From assembly GCA_016191525.1 (NCBI GenBank), contig JACPOK010000016.1, positions 1 to 64,000 of the forward strand: DNA of 64,000 bases, read 5' to 3'. The notes beneath the pieces were generated by a model. That model was not told the DNA's origin. It did not search any database and saw only the letters and a list, made by a program, of their open reading frames with translations. This DNA comes from Burkholderiales bacterium. Its GTDB lineage: Bacteria > Pseudomonadota > Gammaproteobacteria > Burkholderiales > Burkholderiaceae_C. Positions 56,750-64,000 of this stretch are shown piece by piece (position 1 is the first letter of the stretch; every line of letters starts with the position of its first letter). Made by a program: the position numbers and the translations under genes.

Positions 56750-57952
56750 ATGGTCTCCATCGACGATATCCGCCAGGCCGCCGCGCGCCTGCAGGGCCAG
56801 GTGCTCGCCACGCCCTGCGTGGAGTCGCGCACCATCTCGCAGATCGCGGGCGCGCAGGTGTTCCTGAAGTTCGAGAACCTGCAATTCACCGCCTCGTTCA
56901 AGGAGCGCGGCGCCTGCAACAAGCTGGCCCAGCTCAGCGATGGGGAGCGGGCCCGGGGCGTCATTGCGATGAGCGCGGGCAACCATGCGCAGGGTGTGGC
57001 TTATCACGCGCAGCGGCTGGGGCTGCACGCGGTGATCGTGATGCCGCGCTTCACGCCGGGCGTGAAGGTCGAGCGCACCCGCAGCTTCGGCGCCGAGATC
57101 GTGCTGCACGGCGACACGCTGGATGAAGCGCGCAACCACGCTCTGGAACTGGCGCAGGCACGCGAGCTCACTTTCGTGCACCCCTATGACGACGAGGCCA
57201 TCGTCGCCGGCCAGGGCACGGCCGGGCTGGAGATGCTGGAAGCGGTGCCGCAGCTGGACACGCTGGTGGTGGCGGTGGGCGGCGGCGGCCTGATCGCCGG
57301 CATCGCGGTGGCGGCCAGGGCGCTCAAGCCCGGCATCGAAATCATCGGCGTGCAGGCGCTGCGCTTTCCCAACATGTTCAATGCCATCAAGCACGGCAGC
57401 CTGCCGCAGGGCAGCAGCACCATCGCCGAAGGCATCGCCGTGGGCACGCCGGGCAAGATCACCCGCGCGCTGATCGAGAAGCACGTGGACGACATCGTGC
57501 TGGTGGATGAGGGCGACATCGAGCAGGCGATCGTGATGCTGCTGGAAATCGAGAAGACGCTGGTCGAAGGCGCGGGCGCCGCGGCGCTGGCGGCGGTGCT
57601 GAAGTACCCGGAACGCTTTCACGGCCGCAAGATCGGGCTGGTGCTCGGCGGCGGCAACATCGATCCGCTGCTGCTGGCCGCCATCATCGAGCGCGGCATG
57701 GTGCGCGCCGGCAGGCTCGCGCGCATTCGGGTCAGCGCGCGCGACGTGCCCGGCTCGCTGGCGAAGATCACCGCCACAGTGGCCGAAGCGGGCGCCAACA
57801 TCGACGAGGTGCACCACCAGCGCGCCTTCACGATGCTGGCGGCGCAGAACGTGGAGATCGAACTGGTGGTGCAGACCCGCGGGCCGGCCCATATTGCGGC
57901 GGTGCTCGACGCGCTGCATGCTGTGGGCTTTGTGGCGCAGGAGCAGAAATGA
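56750..57952 (+). CDS. Threonine ammonia-lyase with ACT domain
   Basis: PLP-dependent deamination of threonine to 2-oxobutyrate. The 400 residues have the PLP lysine Lys51 in FTASFKERGACNKL, the glycine loop AVGGGGLIAGIAVAARAL, and the C-terminal ACT domain (about 325-400: RIRVSARDVPGSLAKITATV, then GPAHIAAVLDALHAVGF). I chose ATG at 56750 (MVSIDDIRQ); a longer frame upstream has no homology. The next gene overlaps it by four bases. TdcB and IlvA labels both occur for this type. Confidence 0.9.
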   Translation: MVSIDDIRQAAARLQGQVLATPCVESRTISQIAGAQVFLKFENLQFTASFKERGACNKLAQLSDGERARGVIAMSAGNHAQGVAYHAQRLGLHAVIVMPRFTPGVKVERTRSFGAEIVLHGDTLDEARNHALELAQARELTFVHPYDDEAIVAGQGTAGLEMLEAVPQLDTLVVAVGGGGLIAGIAVAARALKPGIEIIGVQALRFPNMFNAIKHGSLPQGSSTIAEGIAVGTPGKITRALIEKHVDDIVLVDEGDIEQAIVMLLEIEKTLVEGAGAAALAAVLKYPERFHGRKIGLVLGGGNIDPLLLAAIIERGMVRAGRLARIRVSARDVPGSLAKITATVAEAGANIDEVHHQRAFTMLAAQNVEIELVVQTRGPAHIAAVLDALHAVGFVAQEQK

Positions 57953-58377
57953 CAGCGGAAAGCTTGCAGGGCGTGAGCACGGAAGTGCTCCAGGGCGCAT
58001 TGGCCGAGTATTTCGCGCCCTGGGTGCAGGACCTGGGGCTGAAGGTCGAAGCCTTCGATGAAGGCAGCGTCACGCTGCGGCTGCCGCAAGACAGCCGGCT
58101 GTCGCGGGTGGGCGGCATGCTGTGCGGCCAGGCCATGATGGCCGCCGCCGACACCGCCATGGTGCTGGCGCTGATCAACCAGCAGGGCCGGTTCCGGCCC
58201 TGCACCACGGTGCAGATGAATACCAGCTTCCTCAAGCCCCTGTCGGGCCAGGACGCGCTGGTGCAGGCGCGCATCGTCAGGGCGGGCAAGACCCTGGCGT
58301 TCGGCGAGATCGACATCCGCGGCGCCGACGACGGCAAAAGCGCCTGCCGGGCCAGCACCACCTACGCCCTGCTTTGA
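57949..58377 (+). CDS. PaaI-type hotdog thioesterase
   Basis: A 142-residue single hotdog domain. The segment LSRVGGMLCGQAMMAAADTAMVLAL holds the helix with the catalytic aspartate/glutamate region, and CTTVQMNTSFLKPLSGQDAL is the second half. It cleaves acyl-CoA or similar thioesters. It starts in the threonine dehydratase stop (ATGA), so the two are coupled. The link may be to acyl-CoA products of threonine breakdown, as an inference. Confidence 0.88.
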   Translation: MTAESLQGVSTEVLQGALAEYFAPWVQDLGLKVEAFDEGSVTLRLPQDSRLSRVGGMLCGQAMMAAADTAMVLALINQQGRFRPCTTVQMNTSFLKPLSGQDALVQARIVRAGKTLAFGEIDIRGADDGKSACRASTTYALL

Positions 58378-58453
58378 CCGCCCGGGCGCACGGGCCGGGG
58401 CTCGCGGTAAAATCGCGGCAACCCCCGAATCCGCCAGACTTCAAGGAACGACC

Positions 58454-58606
58454 ATGTCCAGCCCCCAGACCAGCCACAGCCACGGCGAAGAAGAGTATCC
58501 GGTTGACGGCGTGGAAGCCATCGTCCCGCTGATTCCCATCGTGCTGCCGGTGGTGGGCGGCGTGCTGATGTTCCTGTTGGCCTTCATCGCCATCTACATG
58601 GCCTGA
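58454..58606 (+). CDS. Small membrane protein of 50 residues
   Basis: A short gene starting MSSPQTSHSHGEEEYPVDGV and ending in one membrane segment (IPIVLPVVGGVLMFLLAFIAIYMA), stop at 58604-58606. AAGGAACG stands seven bases ahead of the ATG. The His/Glu-rich head and the hydrophobic tail recall short membrane subunits of respiratory complexes or transporters, but I recognise no family. A hairpin with a T run follows at 58664. Confidence 0.72.
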   Translation: MSSPQTSHSHGEEEYPVDGVEAIVPLIPIVLPVVGGVLMFLLAFIAIYMA

Positions 58607-58663
58607 TGGGCCGCTAGCCCGCGCCGCTCGGGCGCGCCGCGCTACCCGATTCATAGCAATTCC

Positions 58664-58690
58664 AGCCGGCACGGGACCTGTGCCGGCTTT
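58664..58690 (+). terminator. Probable terminator after the small membrane protein
   Basis: AGCCGGCAC (58664-58672), loop GGGACCT, GTGCCGGCT (58680-58688), then TT. The stem is perfect, the T run short, so the terminator may be weak. It lies about 60 bases past the stop of the small gene. Confidence 0.55.
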
Positions 58691-58749
58691 GCCGTGCGCG
58701 CCTGCCGCGCGCTGCCCGGCGATTGACCCCACGCCGGTTAAAGCTGACC

Positions 58750-58775
58750 TGCATAACCCTATGCAAGTTTTGCAT
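58750..58775. promoter_or_regulatory. Operator-like repeats ahead of pckG
   Basis: TGCATA (58750-58755), TATGCA (58760-58765) and TTGCAT (58770-58775) form overlapping palindromic half-sites with a period of about 10 bases. They lie 145 bases ahead of pckG, in the 300-base gene-free spacer behind the small membrane gene. This is the layout of a regulator site for a gluconeogenic gene; the regulator is unknown. Confidence 0.45.
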
Positions 58776-58918
58776 TGTTTTCCCGCCGGTTGGCGGACAA
58801 GATACAGCCCCGCTTCATAAAATTGACTTCAGCCAAGCCTGTTTTCAAAAGGGTGCGCCCGCCTGACTCGCCATCAGCTCCTTTTTGAATACCGGTTTTT
58901 AACTTCAGGAGCTTTTCG

Positions 58919-60769
<1,851 letters not shown>

Positions 60770-60786
60770 TCTCGAACGGCGCCATG

Positions 60787-60814
60787 AAAAAAGCCACCGC
60801 GAGGTGGCTTTTTT
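60787..60814. terminator. Bidirectional rho-independent terminator
   Basis: Perfect 12-base stem AAAAAAGCCACC (60787-60798) and GGTGGCTTTTTT (60803-60814) with the loop GCGA. T runs on both strands let it end pckG from the left and the 156-residue membrane protein gene from the right. Confidence 0.92.
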
Positions 60815-60832
60815 GCGGGCGGCGCAAAACGC

Positions 60833-61303
60833 TCAATAGTCGGCGCGCATCAGGCGCTGGGCCCGGGCACTGACGTTGACGCCGGCGGCCGCGCCGGCGC
60901 TCATGGCGCGGCTGATGTCGGCCATCACGCGGGCATCGGTCAGGGCCACGTTCCACAGCTGTTCGTCAGCGGCATCCTGCTTGCGCTCGGCGGCCCAGGT
61001 GTTCAGCTGGCCGCGGATTCGCTGGCCGGCGGTGCGGGCGGGAGAGGCCAGCAGGGCCAGGGCGGCGAAGCCGACGGCCCACATCACGATCCAGGCGGCC
61101 AGCAGGTGCCCCTCGGTCCAGGTATCGATCACCTGGTTGGCTACCACCAGCAGGGCGGAGACGATTGCCGCGAGCAACAGCGCCGCCGTGCCGCGGGCGC
61201 CGTCGAAATTGCGGGCCGCCAGGGTGACGGACTGGGCCACGCGCCCGGCGCGCACAACACCGGGGTGTTCGTTCGGTTGTTCGACGTGGACAAAGCTGGT
61301 CAT
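60833..61303 (-). CDS. Hypothetical protein with two membrane segments
   Basis: A 156-residue protein with two hydrophobic helices (TAALLLAAIVSALLVVANQVI and LLAAWIVMWAVGFAALALLA) and a charged C-terminal helix (WAAERKQDAADEQLWNVALT). No family is recognised. CTAGGGTTA lies at 61359-61367, about 56 bases before its start, at the same distance as the matching element of the small gene at 63613. It is divergent from the LysR gene. Confidence 0.75.
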   Translation of the reverse strand: MTSFVHVEQPNEHPGVVRAGRVAQSVTLAARNFDGARGTAALLLAAIVSALLVVANQVIDTWTEGHLLAAWIVMWAVGFAALALLASPARTAGQRIRGQLNTWAAERKQDAADEQLWNVALTDARVMADISRAMSAGAAAGVNVSARAQRLMRADY

Positions 61304-61381
61304 GGTGGGTTCCCTCTCTTAACGCTTGTGGCGGTATTGCCGGGTGCGTAGGGCAATACTAGGGTTAATACTGATATTTTG

Positions 61382-61395
61382 CCAATTTAGATTGG
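61382..61395. promoter_or_regulatory. LysR-box-like palindrome
   Basis: CCAATTTAGATTGG, a perfect palindrome of five-base arms around TTAG, lies 19 bases before the LysR gene. It contains a T-N11-A core, the usual binding site of LysR proteins, and is placed for autoregulation. The divergent gene may also respond. Confidence 0.5.
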
Positions 61396-61413
61396 TGATG
61401 GCTATCATTCACC

Positions 61414-62382
61414 ATGGTGATGAGGCCTCCCAACTTCCGAACGCTGGACCTGAACCTGCTGCGGGTGTTCGACCAGGTCATGGCGGAACGGAATCTGACA
61501 CGCGCCGGGCACAACCTGGCCATGACCCAGCCGGCCGTCAGCAACGCCCTGAACCGCCTGCGCGAGGCGCTGGGCGACAAGCTGGTCACGCGCAGCGGCT
61601 ACGGCATCGAGCCGACGGCACGGGCGCTGGCCCTGTGGCCGTCCGTCTCCGATGCCCTGCGCCAGCTGGAGGTGTCGCTGGCGCCCGGCGATTTCGTCGC
61701 CTCGGAAGCCGGCAATACCTTTGTGCTGGCCATGGCGGACGCCACCGCCGCGGAGCTGATGCCCGGCCTGGTGGAAATCATCGAAAAGGACGCACCGGGC
61801 GTTTCCATGCGCGTGCTGCCGCTGACCACCCGCGACCCGCGCCGCCTGCTGGACGAAGGCCAGATGGACCTGGCGGTGGGCTTTTTCCCGGCCGTGCTGG
61901 CCGACTTGGTTTCGCAGGCGCAATCGGGCAGCATGGCCGCCTTTGACCACCAGCGGCTGTATGACGGTGTCTATGTCTGCGTGATGCGCAAGGGCCACCC
62001 CCTGGCCAGCGGGCCGATGACGCTGAAGCGCTATTGCGCGGCGCATCACCTGCTGGTGAGTTTTTCCGGCCGGCCGTTCGGCTTCGTCGATGAGGCGCTG
62101 GCCTCGCTGGGCAAGAAGCGCCGCATCGTGCTCACGGTGAACCAGTTTTTCACCGCCGGCCGGGTAGTTTCGGCCTCGGACCTGCTCACCGTGCTGCCGC
62201 GGCACTTCGTCGGGGTGACGGGCATGGCCGACGAACTGGTGATGCGCGAGCTGCCGTTCGACGTGCCGCCGGTGCACGTGGATTCGCTGTGGCACCGGCG
62301 CCAGGGGCAGCGCAGCGACCACGCCTGGCTGCGGCTGGCGGTGGCCGCCGCCTCGGCCAAGGCCTTCGGCCCGGTGCGCTGA
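61414..62382 (+). CDS. LysR-type transcriptional regulator
   Basis: A 322-residue regulator. DLNLLRVFDQVMAERNLTRA followed by MTQPAVSNALNRLREALG is the winged-HTH, and the effector domain starts near GNTFVLAMADATAAELMP. The type is the NodD/NahR/PcpR branch, whose members sense aromatic compounds. The start at 61414 is close to two other start codons (ATG GTG ATG). The Bug receptor gene follows after 55 bases and probably depends on it. Confidence 0.92.
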   Translation: MVMRPPNFRTLDLNLLRVFDQVMAERNLTRAGHNLAMTQPAVSNALNRLREALGDKLVTRSGYGIEPTARALALWPSVSDALRQLEVSLAPGDFVASEAGNTFVLAMADATAAELMPGLVEIIEKDAPGVSMRVLPLTTRDPRRLLDEGQMDLAVGFFPAVLADLVSQAQSGSMAAFDHQRLYDGVYVCVMRKGHPLASGPMTLKRYCAAHHLLVSFSGRPFGFVDEALASLGKKRRIVLTVNQFFTAGRVVSASDLLTVLPRHFVGVTGMADELVMRELPFDVPPVHVDSLWHRRQGQRSDHAWLRLAVAAASAKAFGPVR

Positions 62383-62437
62383 ACTGGCGGTGGCACGGGG
62401 CTTGCACAACAATGGGCCACACCCCGAGGAGCTTTTC

Positions 62438-63418
62438 ATGCATGTCCCCCGTCACCAGCCCGGCCGCCGCGCGGCCCTGAAAATCCTGGCGGCCGGCGCC
62501 GCCGCAGTGGCCCTGCCCGCGCGCGCCTGGCCGGACAAGGCGGTCAAGATCGTCGTCACCTTCCCCGCGGGCGGCGCCAGCGACATCGTGGCGCGGGTGA
62601 TGGCCGAGCAGCTGGGCCGCAAGCTGGGGCAGGCGGTGGTGGTGGACAACCGCCCGGGCGCGGGCGGCAGCGTGGGCGGCCTGGCGGTGACACAGGCGCC
62701 GGCCGACGGCTACACCCTGATGCTGAGCAACTCCACCCCGATTTCCATCGGGCCCTTCGCCCTGGAAAAGCAGCCCTATGACCCGGTCGAAGGCTTCACC
62801 CACATCGCGCTGATCGGCAATGCGCCCTGCGTAGTGATGGCCAATCCCCGGGCCGGCATTCGCGCGCTGCCCGACCTGGAAGCCATGGCCCGCCGCGGCG
62901 GGCGGCTGGACTTCGGCTCGGGCGGGCCGGCCTCCATCGGCCATATCTACGGCGAGCTGATGAAAAAGACGATGGGCATCAACATGGTCCACGTGCCCTA
63001 CCGGGGCGGCGCGCCCATGACGACCGACCTGATCGCCGGGGTGATCCCCGTGGGCATCGACGTGCTCACGGCATTCGTGCCTTATTTCAAGAGCGGCCAG
63101 CTGGTGCCGCTGGCCGTGACCTCGGCCAACCGGTCGCCCCTGGTGCCCGACGTGCCCAGCGTGGTGGAGGCAGGCTACCGCAAGCTGGTGCTGGACAACT
63201 TCTTCGGCCTGTCGGGTCCGCCGAAGATGCCGGCCGACGTGGTGGCGCGGCTCAACTCGGCGTGCAACGAGGTGCTGGCCCAGGCCGACGTGAAGCAGAA
63301 GATGGCCGAGCTGGGCATCGCCACCTCACCGGTCAGCCCGGCGGCGTTCGCGGGCTTCGTCAAGGAGCAGGTGGCGCAGCTGTCGCCCACCGTCAAGGCG
63401 GCAGGGGTTCGCCTGTAA
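62438..63418 (+). CDS. Bug/TctC family periplasmic solute-binding protein
   Basis: A 326-residue receptor. A twin-arginine-like signal peptide is visible (GRRAALKILAAGAAAVALPA then RAWPDK). The body has VKIVVTFPAGGASDIVARVM, VVDNRPGAGGSVGGLAV and MVHVPYRGGAPMTTDLIAG. The start ATG at 62438 has GAGGA. Its ligand is probably a carboxylate. No TctAB partner is in the window. Confidence 0.92.
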   Translation: MHVPRHQPGRRAALKILAAGAAAVALPARAWPDKAVKIVVTFPAGGASDIVARVMAEQLGRKLGQAVVVDNRPGAGGSVGGLAVTQAPADGYTLMLSNSTPISIGPFALEKQPYDPVEGFTHIALIGNAPCVVMANPRAGIRALPDLEAMARRGGRLDFGSGGPASIGHIYGELMKKTMGINMVHVPYRGGAPMTTDLIAGVIPVGIDVLTAFVPYFKSGQLVPLAVTSANRSPLVPDVPSVVEAGYRKLVLDNFFGLSGPPKMPADVVARLNSACNEVLAQADVKQKMAELGIATSPVSPAAFAGFVKEQVAQLSPTVKAAGVRL

Positions 63419-63436
63419 GCAGGCGCTCGCTTTAGG

Positions 63437-63613
63437 TTAGCGGATGACGCTGAGGTAAGCCCGGGCTGCATCGCGCAGTTCCTGGGCCTGGTGCGGGTTG
63501 GAGCCGGCGCGGGCCTCGGCGCGCTCCAGCAGCTGATGGGCCACGCCATTGTTTTCGGCGGCCCCTTGGGCGGCGGGGAACAGGCGGGCGATCTGGGTAA
63601 AAACGGCGTACAT
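63437..63613 (-). CDS. Small helical protein of 58 residues
   Basis: A short gene from ATG 63613 reading MYAVFTQIARLFPAAQGAAE, continuing NNGVAHQLLERAEARAGSNP and ending AYLSVIR. It is alanine-rich and helical, without membrane segments. CTAGGGTTA lies 54 bases before the start, as in front of the 61303 gene. Codon bias is that of real genes. Function unknown. Confidence 0.65.
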   Translation of the reverse strand: MYAVFTQIARLFPAAQGAAENNGVAHQLLERAEARAGSNPHQAQELRDAARAYLSVIR

Positions 63614-63757
63614 GGTGGTTCACCCGGCGGGTGAGAGTTGCGATGAATCAAGAATAGGGGTTTTCCCTAGGGTTACAACCCCAATCCAGGCCCGGGACCA
63701 TGCCCTTTGTGCATGGGTTGGCGGGGCCCCCAACATGGCAGAGGCTATGCTCCAGAT

Positions 63758-64000
63758 ATGACGCCCAGCACCCACGATGCATTGGCCGGCCCGGCACGCA
63801 GGCCCGCCGAATGGCTGGCCAGGGTGGCCGAGGTCGTCGAGGAAATGGTCTGGGTCTGGGACGATGCCAGCGGCAGCGTCACCTATGCCAACCCGGCGTT
63901 CCAGCGCTTCTGGGCGCTGTCGCCCACACAGGTCAATGCGCGCGATGCCATTGTCGGGCTGACCCATCCGGAGGACCAGGAGCGCATGCGCCAGGCCCGT
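63758..64000 (+). CDS. PAS-domain sensor protein (3' end cut by window)
   Basis: The first 81 residues are visible: an N-terminal helix (WLARVAEVVEEMVWVWDDAS) and a PAS domain (SVTYANPAFQRFWALSP). The rest lies outside the window. A histidine kinase or diguanylate cyclase is likely, but the output domain cannot be seen. ATG at 63758 is chosen; upstream spacing is AT-poor. Confidence 0.75.
   Translation, partial: MTPSTHDALAGPARRPAEWLARVAEVVEEMVWVWDDASGSVTYANPAFQRFWALSPTQVNARDAIVGLTHPEDQERMRQAR

Noticed and set aside
55718-58000. A 760-codon minus frame opposite threonine dehydratase and part of the AAA gene
   Set aside because: Low-complexity His/Arg/Gln composition and no motif; it crosses two well-supported genes.

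Overview
The window looks like the chromosome of a betaproteobacterium of the order Burkholderiales, most likely family Comamonadaceae. The evidence is high GC with strong third-position GC bias in the flanks, many Bug/TctC-type solute receptors, a cobalamin-dependent methionine synthase split into two genes, GTP-dependent PEP carboxykinase, and GcdH-type acyl-CoA dehydrogenase. No rRNA, tRNA or CRISPR array was recognised. Genus is an inference; nothing in the window fixes it.

Left part (1-22559). After the end of a glutaryl-CoA-dehydrogenase-like gene comes a catabolic region of about 21 kb. Its core is a tightly packed ten-gene minus-strand run (16794 down to 6527): an intradiol dioxygenase of the hydroxyquinol 1,2-dioxygenase type, a complete Rbs-type ABC importer (ATPase, two permeases, receptor), a Dabb-domain protein, maleylacetate reductase, a Gfo/Idh/MocA oxidoreductase, a secreted chalcone-isomerase-like protein and a secreted CocE/NonD hydrolase. 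PcaI and PcaJ (3-oxoadipate CoA-transferase) lie at 22559-21203. Together these encode hydroxyquinol -> maleylacetate -> 3-oxoadipate -> 3-oxoadipyl-CoA. Around them are two further alpha/beta hydrolases, a possible third C-C hydrolase (5733-6497), an SDR, a 3-hydroxyisobutyrate-dehydrogenase-like enzyme, two more solute receptors, and TetR and LysR regulators. An identical 17-base tandem repeat (ACTGAACG ACTGAACAA) stands in front of two of the transcription units, 13 kb apart. The feeding substrate is unknown. An acylated polyphenol, from which a C-C hydrolase releases the ring, would fit.

Middle part (22560-40423). This is accessory DNA: two decayed genes (a PIN-domain protein with an internal stop and a frameshifted small DNA-binding protein), strong palindromes, a Schlafen/AlbA_2 protein, a KAP P-loop NTPase with an overlapping partner, then a compact conflict-type module (PRTase-CE-like protein, ORC/CDC6-like ATPase, an unknown third protein, and a convergent adenine-type DNA methyltransferase), an HTH regulator, and five transposition genes (TnsA-, TnsB-, TnsC-, TniQ-like and a zinc-ribbon protein) in the order of the Tn6022/AbaR branch of Tn7-like elements. 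The right end of this element, finishing in ACA, abuts the 3' part of comM (40424-41085). The 5' part of comM and the left transposon end are not in the window, so the inserted island is either larger than 40 kb or was rearranged on its left side.

Right part (40424-64000). This is ordinary chromosome: an MFS permease, a YihY-type membrane protein, the two metH halves separated by a cyclic-nucleotide-binding protein, an Lrp regulator and a 1189-residue VCBS-repeat surface protein, then recQ, a double AAA ATPase, threonine dehydratase with a hotdog thioesterase, pckG with a clear terminator, a LysR/Bug pair, small proteins, and the start of a PAS sensor protein cut by the window edge.
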